From JTS-RE37 sp041744575 (GTDB lineage: Bacteria > Bacteroidota > Bacteroidia > Flavobacteriales > Flavobacteriaceae): 64,000 nucleotides of DNA. Below are positions 51,532 through 61,291 of the stretch, one piece after another. The stretch covers positions 1-64,000 of the forward strand of contig JBGTKP010000008.1 in NCBI GenBank assembly GCA_041744575.1. Direction: 5' to 3'. Below the pieces are notes generated by a model. It was given only the letters and a program-made list of their open reading frames with translations. It did not search any database and was not told where the DNA came from. Position numbers and translations under genes: made by a program. Each line of letters starts with the position of its first letter. Position 1 is the first letter of the stretch.

Positions 51532-53169
51532 ATGCCATTAGAGAACACGGATCCCACTATCACGAATGCCTGGAAGACATTAAAAGAACATTATAACGAA
51601 GCCGCCTCCCTGAACCTGAAGGAAATGTTTGCCGAAGACCCGGACAGGGCTGCAAAATTTTCAATGTTCTGGAACACTTTCCTGGTCGATTATTCCAAGC
51701 ACAGCATCACAGACAGGACGATGACCCTGCTTCTGGATTTGGCAGCTGAAGTCCAGCTGAAGGAGGGAATTCAGAAATACTTTGAAGGGGATATCATCAA
51801 TCAGACCGAAAAGCGGGCAGTCCTCCATACCGCACTACGGGCATCTCCCGACCAGCGAGTGGATGTGGATGGCAAGGATATCATTCCGGAAATTTTCGAG
51901 GTAAAATCGCGCATGCGCGATTTTACTGAAGCTATTATTTCCGGGAGTAAAAAAGGATATACAGGCAAGAAATTTACGGATGTAGTAAATATAGGAATCG
52001 GGGGATCCGACCTGGGTCCTGCCATGGTAGTGGAAGCACTTAAGTTTTATGGCAACCACCTTCGCATGCACTTTGTTAGCAATGTGGACGGCGATCATGT
52101 GCATGAGACCCTTAAGCAACTACCTGTTGAGACCACCCTGTTTATCATCGTATCCAAAACCTTTACCACCCAGGAAACTCTGACAAATGCCACAACCAGT
52201 AAGAAGTGGTTTTTAAAACATGGATCGCAAAAAGACATCGCCCTTCATTTTGCTGCGGTATCTACCAATACCATGAAAATTGACGAATTTGGAATTTTAC
52301 CCGAGCATGTATTCCCGATGTGGGACTGGGTGGGGGGAAGGTTTTCGTTGTGGAGTGCTGTAGGTTTGTCTATTGCCCTTGCCCTGGGCTATGATCATTT
52401 TGAGGCCATGCTGGACGGTGCCCGCCATATGGATGACCACTTCCGAGAGAGCCCGCACGATAAGAATATCCCTGTGGTTCTGGCCCTTTTAAGCATATGG
52501 TACAATAATTTTCATGGTGCGGAAACCGAGGCCATTATCCCTTACAGCCAATATCTGCATAGGTTCTCAGCCTATATGCAGCAGGGAATGATGGAAAGCA
52601 ACGGGAAAAGTATCGATAGGAATGGTAACAGGGTTAGCTATGAAACCGGTACTATATTGTGGGGTGAACCCGGCACAAATTCCCAGCACGCTTTTTTCCA
52701 GCTGATCCATCAGGGGACAAAATTGATTCCTGCCGATTTTATCGGGTTTAAAAAGTCCTTGTATGGCGACAGGGACCATCATTTGAAACTGATGGCTAAC
52801 TTTTTTGCGCAGACCGAAGCCTTGATGAATGGCAAAACGCCTGATGAGGTGGCAGTGGAAATGGAAGAGAAAGGCGTCCCGGAAACGGAATTGAAAGCCG
52901 TCCTGCCTTTCAGGGTTTTTGAGGGCAACAGACCTTCAACCACCATTCTTATAGATCAACTGACACCGGCCTCCCTTGGATCTCTGATTGCCATGTATGA
53001 GCATAAAATATTTGTACAGGGGCTGATCTGGAATATTTATAGTTTTGATCAATGGGGGGTCGAACTTGGTAAGGTACTTGCCACCGTTACGCTCCTGGAT
53101 CTTCAGAGTTCTGAAATCTCCACACATGACAGTTCTACATTGCAACTTCTGCAACATTTTAAGAGTTGA
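51532..53169 (+). CDS. pgi: Glucose-6-phosphate isomerase
   Basis: Interconverts glucose 6-phosphate and fructose 6-phosphate. Seen: signature 1, DWVGGRFSLWSAVGL (about 264-278), NIGIGGSDLGP for phosphate binding (about 152-162), TTQETLTN, the catalytic Glu region MMESNGKSIDRNG, and signature 2, WGVELGKVLATVTL with its Lys near 506. The 545-residue length is normal for long bacterial forms. A perfect 26-base palindrome lies inside the gene (51901-51926). Last gene of the DUF3108-kynA-M23-pgi operon; no hairpin terminator was seen after it. Confidence 0.96.
   Translation: MPLENTDPTITNAWKTLKEHYNEAASLNLKEMFAEDPDRAAKFSMFWNTFLVDYSKHSITDRTMTLLLDLAAEVQLKEGIQKYFEGDIINQTEKRAVLHTALRASPDQRVDVDGKDIIPEIFEVKSRMRDFTEAIISGSKKGYTGKKFTDVVNIGIGGSDLGPAMVVEALKFYGNHLRMHFVSNVDGDHVHETLKQLPVETTLFIIVSKTFTTQETLTNATTSKKWFLKHGSQKDIALHFAAVSTNTMKIDEFGILPEHVFPMWDWVGGRFSLWSAVGLSIALALGYDHFEAMLDGARHMDDHFRESPHDKNIPVVLALLSIWYNNFHGAETEAIIPYSQYLHRFSAYMQQGMMESNGKSIDRNGNRVSYETGTILWGEPGTNSQHAFFQLIHQGTKLIPADFIGFKKSLYGDRDHHLKLMANFFAQTEALMNGKTPDEVAVEMEEKGVPETELKAVLPFRVFEGNRPSTTILIDQLTPASLGSLIAMYEHKIFVQGLIWNIYSFDQWGVELGKVLATVTLLDLQSSEISTHDSSTLQLLQHFKS
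51901..51926. repeat. Perfect 26-base palindrome inside pgi
   Basis: Thirteen bases starting GTAAAATCGCGCA are followed directly by their exact reverse complement. It falls in coding sequence for V-K-S-R-M-R-D-F-T. With no spacer the RNA could form a hairpin (with a small loop of centre bases) or the DNA a cruciform or dimeric operator. It may be chance within a conserved segment. Confidence 0.9.
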
Positions 53170-53230
53170 GATACCATATTCTCAAATCTAAGCTGTCGGT
53201 TTAATCTTCTTTTTTCAGCGGACTTTATGT

Positions 53231-53252
53231 GCTAATTAAATGTTAAATTAGC
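53231..53252 (+). promoter_or_regulatory. Possible operator upstream of the large TonB receptor
   Basis: Inverted repeat GCTAATT (53231-53237) / AATTAGC (53246-53252) with an 8-base spacer, 90 bases before the receptor start. A near -7 element (CATTTTTG, 53300-53307) lies downstream. A regulator site is possible but unproven. Confidence 0.3.
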
Positions 53253-53341
53253 CAGGACTTATTTAACCTTGCCTTAATGTTTTAGTATTGAAATTGAAGC
53301 ATTTTTGCATTCAGAAACAATAACTATATAACACTTGAACA

Positions 53342-56074
53342 ATGAAGAAAAAGCACTTGATTGTAATGACATTCTTCTACACGGCGATTGCATTTTCACA
53401 GGGAACAGTGACGGGGACCGTGGAGGATGGCGATCTGGGCGGAGTTTTACCAGGGGCCAGCATAGTGGTTCAGGGAACCAGCATCGGGGTATCAACGGAT
53501 TTCGATGGAAATTTTTCTATTGAGGCACCTGCGAATACCGGCACCCTTATTGTTTCATATATTGGATATATTACAAAGAATATAACCTATAACGGTGCGG
53601 GGAGCATTGGGGTGATAACACTCCAGCCGGATACTCAGGAACTGGAAAATGTTATCGTTACAGGAATTCTAGACATAGCCCGTGACAGACAAACCCCGGT
53701 GGCGGTTTCCACGATCAGGGCTTCTGAAATCCAGGAGAAATTGGGGAATCAGGAATTTCCGGAAATACTTAAAACCACGCCATCCGTTTATGCCACTAAA
53801 ACCGGCGGAGGTTTCGGAGATGGCAGGATCAATATCCGCGGCTTTGATTCTCAGAATACCGCAGTCATGATCAATGGTATTCCCGTCAATGATATGGAAA
53901 ACGGGCAGGTCTATTGGAGTAACTGGGCGGGACTTAGTGATGTGACAACCGCCATGCAGGTACAGAGGGGGCTCGGTTCATCAAAACTGGCCATTTCTTC
54001 CGTAGGAGGAACCATCAATATTATTACCAAATCGACTGAAAAGGAAGAGGGTGGGACAGTCACCGTCAATACCGGGAATGATGGCTATATCAAGACCAAT
54101 GTCGCTTTTAATACAGGCAAATTGGAGAACGGTTTTGCCGCGTCAGTGCTTTTGGGAAGAACCTCCGGCGAAGGATATATTTCAGGGACGGAGTTTGAGG
54201 GTTACAATTATTTCGTCGGCCTGGGATATGCCCCCAATGACGTGCACAGCCTTCAGTTCATATTTACGGGAGCCCCTCAGGTACATAACCAGCGAACCTC
54301 CAGCTTTTTTAATACCGCTACCGTGGCGCAATACCTGGATTATGGAATACGATACAATTATAATTATGGGGTATTCAATGGCGAGGAATTTGTAAGTGCA
54401 CGTAACTTCTACCATAAACCGGTCGCCTCCCTTAACTGGGAATGGCAGGTGAATGAAAAATCGCAACTCTCCACTTCAGTGTACGCTTCTTACGGCAGAG
54501 GCGGGGGCACTGGCGACATTGGACGACTGGATGGGAATTTCCTGAGTGATACCAGGCTGAGAAATGACAATGGGCAGGTATTGTATGATGCCATTGCAGC
54601 TTCCAACTCAGGAACAGTCACTAATTTTAACGGCTTTTCATATGGGAACTCCCTGGACCCTTACACCAATTCCTATATCGTGAATGATGACAGCTTAGGC
54701 GACTTTGGGGATCCCAATGATCCCAACAACCTGCCCGGGGTGGTCAGACGCAACGGAATTATCAGAAGGGCTTCTATCAACTCACACAACTGGTTTGGGG
54801 GCATAGCTAATTTTCATACCGACGCCAGCGCCAATTTAAGTTATGATCTTGGTGTTGATATCAGGAGTTACAAAGGCATTCACTACAGAAGGGTAGATGA
54901 TCTTCTTGGGGCCGACGGATACAGGGACAACGATGACATCAATAACCCTTTCAATGTCATTACTCAGGAAAATCCATCCGAAATAGGCAATCTCTGGAAT
55001 GTTTTCAAGAGTATTGACAACGATGAAAAAATCGACTATTACAATGACGGGTTGGTCAGATGGTATGGAGCATTTGGCCAGGTGGAATATACCAATGAGG
55101 TAATTTCAACTTTCGTACAGGCAGGGATATCTCAACAGGGCTTTAAGCGGATTGATTACTTTACCTACCTCGATTCTGATCCACAACAGGAAACAGACTG
55201 GGAAAACATCCTGGGAGGAAACATCAAGGGAGGTATTAACCTAAATCTGAATGAAGCCAATAATGTATTTGTCAACGCTGGCTACTATTCCAAACAGCCC
55301 TTGTTTGACGCGGTTTATATCAACTTTATCAATGACCTGAACCCGGACCTTCGGAATGAGAAGATATTGGGGTTTGAAGCAGGATATGGCCTGAATTTGG
55401 GGGCCTTCAGAACCAAAATCAATATCTACAGGACCTCCTGGAAAGATCGTTTTGTCTCTATTGGTATTGAGGACAACGGGGTGGCCAATATTTCCGGGGT
55501 TGAGCAGGTGCACAAAGGACTTGAAATTGAAACTGATTATAGGGCCAGTGAGAGTGTGAGTTTCCGCGGAATGCTGTCAATAGGGGCCTGGGAATATGCC
55601 GGGAATGTCACCGGAAGGGCCTTTGATGACAGTCAGACCTTTATCCGGGAAGTAACTCTTTTCCTGGACGATGTAAAAGTCGGGGATGCGGCTCAGTTCA
55701 CATCCAACCTGGAATTGACTGTCCGTCCGGTTGAGGATCTGAAATTAAGCGCCAGCTGGTTTACGGCATCAAGATTGTATGCTTTTCTTCAGGTAGAAGA
55801 TTTTGACAGCCCTGACAATGACGGATCTTTGCGCCTGCCCACCTATAACCTCTTTGATGCCGGAGCTTATTATAATTTTAAAATAGGGGGTGATCAGACC
55901 ATCGGACTGGCAGTGAACGTTTATAACTTGTTTAACACGGAATATATATCTGAATCCCTCAGCAATACCTTCGCAGACGGATCCAACCCTACCTATAATG
56001 GAATTGATGTCAGCAACAAGGCTTTCTTCGGTTTCGGTAGAACCTGGAATGCAGGAATTCGCTATTCTTTTTGA
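53342..56074 (+). CDS. TonB-dependent receptor with carboxypeptidase-like domain
   Basis: Outer-membrane transporter of 910 residues. Signal peptide (MKKKHLIVMTFFYTAIAFSQG), then a CarboxypepD_reg-like beta-sandwich (GTVTGTVEDGDLGGVLPGAS ... GTLIVSYIGYITKNI, about 20-100), a plug (ENVIVTGILDIARDRQTPVAVS ... INIRGFDSQNTAVMINGIPVNDMENG), and a 22-strand-type barrel ending in NAGIRYSF. It resembles Bacteroidota receptors of the oligomer-uptake kind, but no SusD-like partner follows, so calling it SusC is not justified. Substrate unknown. A clean terminator follows the stop. Confidence 0.9.
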   Translation: MKKKHLIVMTFFYTAIAFSQGTVTGTVEDGDLGGVLPGASIVVQGTSIGVSTDFDGNFSIEAPANTGTLIVSYIGYITKNITYNGAGSIGVITLQPDTQELENVIVTGILDIARDRQTPVAVSTIRASEIQEKLGNQEFPEILKTTPSVYATKTGGGFGDGRINIRGFDSQNTAVMINGIPVNDMENGQVYWSNWAGLSDVTTAMQVQRGLGSSKLAISSVGGTINIITKSTEKEEGGTVTVNTGNDGYIKTNVAFNTGKLENGFAASVLLGRTSGEGYISGTEFEGYNYFVGLGYAPNDVHSLQFIFTGAPQVHNQRTSSFFNTATVAQYLDYGIRYNYNYGVFNGEEFVSARNFYHKPVASLNWEWQVNEKSQLSTSVYASYGRGGGTGDIGRLDGNFLSDTRLRNDNGQVLYDAIAASNSGTVTNFNGFSYGNSLDPYTNSYIVNDDSLGDFGDPNDPNNLPGVVRRNGIIRRASINSHNWFGGIANFHTDASANLSYDLGVDIRSYKGIHYRRVDDLLGADGYRDNDDINNPFNVITQENPSEIGNLWNVFKSIDNDEKIDYYNDGLVRWYGAFGQVEYTNEVISTFVQAGISQQGFKRIDYFTYLDSDPQQETDWENILGGNIKGGINLNLNEANNVFVNAGYYSKQPLFDAVYINFINDLNPDLRNEKILGFEAGYGLNLGAFRTKINIYRTSWKDRFVSIGIEDNGVANISGVEQVHKGLEIETDYRASESVSFRGMLSIGAWEYAGNVTGRAFDDSQTFIREVTLFLDDVKVGDAAQFTSNLELTVRPVEDLKLSASWFTASRLYAFLQVEDFDSPDNDGSLRLPTYNLFDAGAYYNFKIGGDQTIGLAVNVYNLFNTEYISESLSNTFADGSNPTYNGIDVSNKAFFGFGRTWNAGIRYSF

Positions 56075-56098
56075 GCTTTCTGTGAAATAAAGTTTAGA

Positions 56099-56126
56099 AA
56101 CCCTGATAATGCATCAGGGTTTTTTT
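56099..56126 (+). terminator. Terminator after the large TonB receptor
   Basis: AACCCTGAT (56099-56107), 5-base loop, ATCAGGGTT (56113-56121), continuing into a T run to 56126. Confidence 0.88.
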
Positions 56127-56148
56127 AGGCACGGAAGTATCATATTAT

Positions 56149-56604
56149 TTGCCTAAATTAGCTCCTGTGGAAATTATTCAGACGGTTCATTCCTATCTCG
56201 CCTATGTAGTGCTTGCCATGCTTTTTCTGGCGGTCGCCAATGCGATAAACGGGCTTGCGGGCAATAAAATGTTTACCCTGGAAAAAGATTTCAGGATTTC
56301 TCTTTTCACGCTCATTCTGGCACACTGCCAACTGGTTGTGGGATTGTTGCTATATTTTATATCGTCCAACGGATTTAAGGCGCTGAGTGAACTGGGTATG
56401 GGAGGAATGAATGCCGCAGCGCGATTGCTCGCAGTGGAGCATCCCCTGATTAATATTATAGCCATTGTGCTGATCACTGTGGGTTGGTCGCGCCATAAAA
56501 AATTCATGGAGGCCAGAAAGAAATTTAAAAGTATAGCTATTTTTTACGGGCTGGGACTTATACTGATCATGAGCAGAATACCCTGGGGACAATGGTTTGC
56601 ATGA
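56149..56604 (+). CDS. Four-helix membrane protein of unknown function
   Basis: Hydrophobic protein of about 150 residues with four predicted membrane helices (about 16-34, 48-70, 95-113, 127-145). Conserved-looking polar sites within or near helices include His14 in TVHSYLAY, His in LAHCQLVVGLLLYF, and His in AVEHPLINI. The three histidines could bind haem or a metal. The upstream end is open: the frame starts at TTG, and no good ATG exists before MLFLAV, so GTG at 56167 is another choice. I think such proteins are found widely in Flavobacteriia, but I know no function. Confidence 0.75.
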   Translation: MPKLAPVEIIQTVHSYLAYVVLAMLFLAVANAINGLAGNKMFTLEKDFRISLFTLILAHCQLVVGLLLYFISSNGFKALSELGMGGMNAAARLLAVEHPLINIIAIVLITVGWSRHKKFMEARKKFKSIAIFYGLGLILIMSRIPWGQWFA

Positions 56605-56700
56605 GAAATAACTGCAACAGTCACCGGAAATTTCGTCACAGAACCTTTTTTGTCCGGCATGATTGAAGTTAGAACAATTAGAAATTTAAGTACTTTATAT

Positions 56701-57294
56701 ATGAACAGAATAAACAACATTTTACTCCTGCTTTTCGCCATGGGCACTCAGGCTCAGGAAATCTCTCTTTTCAATGCGGTTGACCTCTCCGGGTGGACCG
56801 TCTATGGTACCGAAAAGTGGTATGTTGAAGATGGGTTGTTGGTGTGCGAGAGCGGGCCTGATGAGCAGTATGGTTATCTGGCCACGGACGAGCACTATAA
56901 GGACTTCGAATTATCCTTGGAGTTTTTACAGGAGGCCGATGGAAACAGTGGTGTTTTTGTTCGTTCTACGATTGATGGAACTACCGTAAGTGGATGGCAG
57001 GTCGAAGTGGCGCCGGCCGGCATGCATACCGGAGGGGTTTATGAATCTTACGGACGGGGATGGTTGATTCAACCGGAACCGGAAAAAGAGAAAGTACTGA
57101 AAGCAGGTCAGTGGAACACTCTTAAAATCAGACTTAGCGGAGATCGGCTCGTTTCCTGGCTGAATGGAGTGGAAATGGTCTCCATCTCGGATGAAAAGAT
57201 CGGGGCCGGAGAGGGTTCCATCGCACTTCAGATTCATGACGGGGGCGGGATCAAAGTAAAGTGGCGAAATATTCAACTTTCTCTGCCGCAATAA
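56701..57294 (+). CDS. DUF1080 (3-keto-disaccharide hydrolase-like) secreted protein
   Basis: Signal peptide (NRINNILLLLFAMGTQAQ), then a single concanavalin-like DUF1080 domain: FNAVDLSGWTVYGTEKWYVEDGLLVC at its start, YKDFELSLEFLQEADGNSGVFVRS, AGQWNTLKIRLSGDRLVSWLNG, and GSIALQIHDGGGIKVKWRNIQL at the end. Members include 3-keto-glycoside hydrolases and many uncharacterised glycan-binding proteins. The gene starts 96 bases after the membrane protein. The Met chosen gives a good signal peptide; an earlier in-frame Met does not. Confidence 0.88.
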   Translation: MNRINNILLLLFAMGTQAQEISLFNAVDLSGWTVYGTEKWYVEDGLLVCESGPDEQYGYLATDEHYKDFELSLEFLQEADGNSGVFVRSTIDGTTVSGWQVEVAPAGMHTGGVYESYGRGWLIQPEPEKEKVLKAGQWNTLKIRLSGDRLVSWLNGVEMVSISDEKIGAGEGSIALQIHDGGGIKVKWRNIQLSLPQ

Positions 57295-57321
57295 GTTATT
57301 GTTACAATCGATCCCCTGGTT

Positions 57322-58431
57322 TTAAGGTAATTCCGGCAATGCGGTTCGAAGCGGGTTTCCTACTCCCCCGGTTTCTGCCTTTCTTATAAAATAAGCATAG
57401 ACCGGGAAATGGTCGCTATACCCCGCTGTATAATTGCCATTGGCATACGTCCTGAAGGGGTACCCCTTAAAGCTGCCTGTGGAAGTCACGATTTCTTGTG
57501 GTTTATGAATGGCTGCCCTCCAAAAGGTATATGAATTTGTGGCAGCATACAGGAAGGCAGCAGAGACGTATATCTGGTCAAAGAGACTCCAGTGATCCCT
57601 ATAGGCAAGGGAACCCTGTCCGTATCTGTAAAGTTTTTCCATTGGATTGTATAACTCGCCTGGCTTTAGTTCCATTGGATTTCCCCTGATCTTCAGCACT
57701 TTTTTAAAACTCGTATCTGTAGGGTTGTCATTGAAATCACCCATACTCAAGATTTTCGGAGACTCATAGAGCCGGGTAATGGAATCTATGATTCTTCTAT
57801 TGAGCTCTGCGGCTGCCAGCCGGGCAGGTCTGCTGCGGATTTCACCCCCGCTGCGGGATGGCCAATGATTGACTATCAGATGTATCAGTTCATCATCGAG
57901 TAAGCCTGTCACCACTAGTTGGTCCCTCGTATAATTTCTTTCCCCTTCCTCACTGAATAATAATAATCTTCGGCTTTGAAATGCAACCGGCACAAAAGAG
58001 GCGGTTTTGTAAAGCAATGCCACATCGATACCACGTTCGTCCGGGGAATCAAAATGCAGAATTTTGTAATTCGCCCCTTGTAGGGCCGGATGCCTTGTAA
58101 GGTCTTCAATTACTCTCCGGTTCTCAACTTCACATAATCCAATCAGATCCGGACACCCGGCCACAGGTTGCTTCCCGATTCCGGAAAGCACTTCTGCAAT
58201 GACCTTGATCTTCCTAAGGTAGCGGGCTTGTGTCCAATGATCCTTCCCTTCAGGTGTCCTGTCATCATCATAAACCAGAGAATCATTGTCGGTGTCAAAA
58301 AGGTTCTCAACATTATAAAAGGCAACCGTCCGAAGCTGAAAAGACTGTGGCTGCTGAGCCCCTGCTTTAATGGTACCCGCTCCTGTGGTGATAACGGTAA
58401 GAAAACACACAATGCGGTATATCTCTTTCAT
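57322..58431 (-). CDS. Secreted endonuclease/exonuclease/phosphatase family protein
   Basis: Exported nuclease or phosphodiesterase of the DNase I-like EEP fold. Signal peptide ends near GTIKAGAQ. The active-site motifs are all present: AFYNVENLFDT (Asn), GLCEVENR (metal Glu), IVNHWPSRSGG (catalytic His), GDFNDNP (Asp and Asn), and SDHFPVYAYF (Asp-His). The 370-residue size is usual. The gene is divergent from, and 103 bases away from, a TonB receptor with a lamin-tail lipoprotein. That pairing suggests digestion of extracellular nucleic acid or phosphodiesters feeding an uptake receptor. Substrate is inferred. Confidence 0.9.
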   Translation of the reverse strand: MKEIYRIVCFLTVITTGAGTIKAGAQQPQSFQLRTVAFYNVENLFDTDNDSLVYDDDRTPEGKDHWTQARYLRKIKVIAEVLSGIGKQPVAGCPDLIGLCEVENRRVIEDLTRHPALQGANYKILHFDSPDERGIDVALLYKTASFVPVAFQSRRLLLFSEEGERNYTRDQLVVTGLLDDELIHLIVNHWPSRSGGEIRSRPARLAAAELNRRIIDSITRLYESPKILSMGDFNDNPTDTSFKKVLKIRGNPMELKPGELYNPMEKLYRYGQGSLAYRDHWSLFDQIYVSAAFLYAATNSYTFWRAAIHKPQEIVTSTGSFKGYPFRTYANGNYTAGYSDHFPVYAYFIRKAETGGVGNPLRTALPELP

Positions 58432-58451
58432 ATTTTCCAATGTATAAACTA

Positions 58452-58459
58452 CAAACCTA
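58452..58459 (-). promoter_or_regulatory. -7 element of the secreted nuclease gene
   Basis: On the minus strand TAGGTTTG, exact consensus, 20 bases before the nuclease ATG. The intergenic region to the receptor is only 103 bases, so both promoters must lie close together. Confidence 0.5.
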
Positions 58460-58534
58460 CTTTAAAATCGTGCAAGGAGCTTGCAGCCCTTCTTCCTAGT
58501 TTCGCCTTCAGAAATACCAGGAAACTATAATTCA

Positions 58535-61288
58535 ATGATTCCTCTAATGATTTTAAAACTAATGCTTCCCATCGCCATGCTGATTTGCCTTATACAATTG
58601 GTATCAGGCCAGGAAACGCGTGTCAGGGGACAGGTGGCAGAGATGCTAAGCCAGAGGCCTTTGGAGGGAATTTCCATATCAATTAATGGTTCAGATCCCG
58701 AAGGTGTTACGGACGGGGAGGGACGATTCGATCTGACTCTTGGGGATCCCGGAAACTATATACTTCTCATAGGAAGTGCCGATTATATTCCGAAGAGAAT
58801 ACCGGTGCAGCCGGAAGGTGGTGAATTGGAGCTTGGGCTTATATTTCTGGAGAAGGATCAGGAAAAGGAGCAATCCGCTCAATACATCACCCTTTCGTCA
58901 GATGAACTGAGCGAAGAGGAAACAGGCAACTCAGAACTCCTGCAATCAACCAGGGATATATTTCTGAACCGGGTGGCTTTTGATTTTGGTCAGGCATTTT
59001 TCCGCATTCGCGGTTATGACACCGCCCGGGGAGTCGTTCTTTTAAATGGTATCCCGATGAATAAGTTCAGGGACGGCCGGCCACAATGGAATAACTGGGG
59101 AGGCCTGAATGACGTTACCCGAAACCAGGAATTTGATTATGGTTTACAGGCTTCCGAAGGGAGTTTTGGCGGATTGCTTGGAACCACCCAGATAGATATG
59201 AGTCCGTCATCCTTCCGGCCGGGGAGCAGAGTCTCGTTCGCCTCTTCGAATCGTGGGTATGCTTCAAGAATTATGGCAACCCACAGTTCCGGAAAAGGCA
59301 TGAATGATATTGCTTATGCAATTTCCGCCTCCAGAAGATGGTCCCGGGACGGATATATCAGCGGTACCTTTTATGACGCCTATTCCGTATATGGCGGATT
59401 GGAATATACCTTCAGCGAATCTCATAATGTTAGGGTTACCGGGATCCTTGCGGCAACAAGGAGGGGATTATCACCCGCAATTACACAAGAAGTATTTGAA
59501 TTGCAGGGAAGCAGGTACAATGCGCATTGGGGATGGCAGGACGGAAAAGTTCGCAATTCGAGGGTCAGAAAGATCCGTGAACCACTTTTGGTTATTGATC
59601 ATGCCTACAAATCTTCCATGTTCACCATTCGAACCGCCCTGGCCTATCAGTTCGGAAATCAGACCAGAAGCAGGATGTCCTATTACGATGCGCCAAATCC
59701 TGATCCGTCTTATTACCGGAATTTGCCAAGTTATTATATCAATAGTCCGCTTGGGGCCAATTTTTATGGAGCAAAGCTGGCTTCAGCGGGTTTCCTTGCC
59801 AATCCCCAGTTGGACTGGGCGCAATTATACGCGGCAAATCATTCTGAAGGCCCGGATGGCGTTGCTTCGTACTTGGTTTCTGAGGATGGTAATACCGACA
59901 GCGAACTGACGCTTAGTTCTGTAGCAAATGTTCACTGCAACAAAGGACTTCGGATAGATGGAGGTTTGCTTCTTAAAAGTTTGTCCTCTGAAAACTTTTC
60001 ACGCATTTCAGACTTGCTTGGGGCCGGCTTTCATAATGACATTGACCCCTTTACAAATACGAGGAATGACTTGAACGGCCCTGTCGAGAAACAGAAAAAT
60101 GACATTATTTCGTACCATTACCTCCTGGAAGCAGACAGGAAACAGGGCTTTTTACAACTTCATTATTCAAATGCCCATTGGAAGGCTTTTTTTTCAGGGG
60201 AGTATTCAGCCTTCCGGTATCAGAGAAACGGACGGTTCATGAATGAGCGCTTTCCCGAAAATTCCCTTGGGGAAAGCGAATCGGTCACTTTTTCCTGTAT
60301 GGGTATAAAAGCTGGGTTTTCCTATAGTCTTTCGGGACGACACTGGTTGGAAGTTCAGGCTGCACATCTGCAAAAACCTCCGCAATTACAGCATGTGTTT
60401 GTAAATCCAAGAGAAAACAATCTAATAATTCCGCTTGTGGATCAGGAATACCTGAATACAATGGATTTCTCATACCACCTGCGTTTGCCGCATATTACGG
60501 GTAGGTTTTCAGGATATTATACACGTTTTCAGGACATGACAGATATCAACTATTTCTTTGTAGATGCAGGGGTAGGTTCGTATTTTGTACAGGAAGTGAT
60601 TACCGGACTGGACAAACTGCATATGGGGCTGGAAACCGGACTTGAGTTTGAAGCTTCTGCTACGGTTAAATTGTCTATAGTTGCAGCTGTTGGAAAACAG
60701 CTGTATGCCAGTAATCCTGATATCACAATCAACTTTGTCCCGGATCCTGAGCAACAGGATAGTGGCCAGTCGGTTACAGGATATTATTCACTCGGACCTT
60801 CCGGGGTAAAGGATTATAGGCTTGCGGAGGGACCTCAAAGGGCAGTATCCTGTGGGGTGTCCTACCGGGATCCAAAATATTGGTGGACCAGTGTCACGGC
60901 CAATTACCTCTCGAATAATTATATAAATGTATCATTCATAAACAGGACTCGCAGTTTTTATCGGGACCCGCAGACGGGAACAATATTTCCTGAAGCAATT
61001 CCCGAACGTGTTGATGAGCTGTTAAAGCAAACGCCTCTGGAAGACATCTATTATCTTAACATGGCGGCAGGAAAATCCTGGTTGAAGAGGGGCATCTATA
61101 TTAGTTTGTTTGGGAGTATCAACAACCTGTTCAATGGAATATTCAGAACCGGCGGATATGAACAAAGCCGCAATGGAAATTATGGTCAGCTGGCATCGGA
61201 TCAATTGAGTGGGAAACAGGTTTTCGGACCTAAGTACTGGTATGGAGCAGGGAGGACCTACTTTGTCAACCTCGCTGTAAGTTTTTGA
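58535..61288 (+). CDS. TonB-dependent receptor of the nuclease-associated locus
   Basis: Outer-membrane receptor of 917 residues. Signal peptide (LKLMLPIAMLICLIQLVSGQ), CarboxypepD_reg-like domain (VRGQVAEMLSQRPLEGISISING ..., about 29-105), plug (GNSELLQSTRDIFLNRVAFDFG, then FRIRGYDTARGVVLLNGIPMN), barrel ending in the Phe of NLAVSF. The plug lacks the usual GVVVTAL-type start of SusC. It stands three bases before a DUF5689/lamin-tail lipoprotein, so the pair resembles a SusCD-like arrangement with a different surface partner. The Met used begins the signal peptide; 18 upstream in-frame codons overlap leader sequence. Confidence 0.88.
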   Translation: MIPLMILKLMLPIAMLICLIQLVSGQETRVRGQVAEMLSQRPLEGISISINGSDPEGVTDGEGRFDLTLGDPGNYILLIGSADYIPKRIPVQPEGGELELGLIFLEKDQEKEQSAQYITLSSDELSEEETGNSELLQSTRDIFLNRVAFDFGQAFFRIRGYDTARGVVLLNGIPMNKFRDGRPQWNNWGGLNDVTRNQEFDYGLQASEGSFGGLLGTTQIDMSPSSFRPGSRVSFASSNRGYASRIMATHSSGKGMNDIAYAISASRRWSRDGYISGTFYDAYSVYGGLEYTFSESHNVRVTGILAATRRGLSPAITQEVFELQGSRYNAHWGWQDGKVRNSRVRKIREPLLVIDHAYKSSMFTIRTALAYQFGNQTRSRMSYYDAPNPDPSYYRNLPSYYINSPLGANFYGAKLASAGFLANPQLDWAQLYAANHSEGPDGVASYLVSEDGNTDSELTLSSVANVHCNKGLRIDGGLLLKSLSSENFSRISDLLGAGFHNDIDPFTNTRNDLNGPVEKQKNDIISYHYLLEADRKQGFLQLHYSNAHWKAFFSGEYSAFRYQRNGRFMNERFPENSLGESESVTFSCMGIKAGFSYSLSGRHWLEVQAAHLQKPPQLQHVFVNPRENNLIIPLVDQEYLNTMDFSYHLRLPHITGRFSGYYTRFQDMTDINYFFVDAGVGSYFVQEVITGLDKLHMGLETGLEFEASATVKLSIVAAVGKQLYASNPDITINFVPDPEQQDSGQSVTGYYSLGPSGVKDYRLAEGPQRAVSCGVSYRDPKYWWTSVTANYLSNNYINVSFINRTRSFYRDPQTGTIFPEAIPERVDELLKQTPLEDIYYLNMAAGKSWLKRGIYISLFGSINNLFNGIFRTGGYEQSRNGNYGQLASDQLSGKQVFGPKYWYGAGRTYFVNLAVSF

Positions 61289-61291
61289 GAA

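Noticed and set aside
53342..56074. Calling this receptor SusC of a glycan utilisation locus
   Set aside because: No SusD-like gene follows and no glycoside hydrolases are adjacent.
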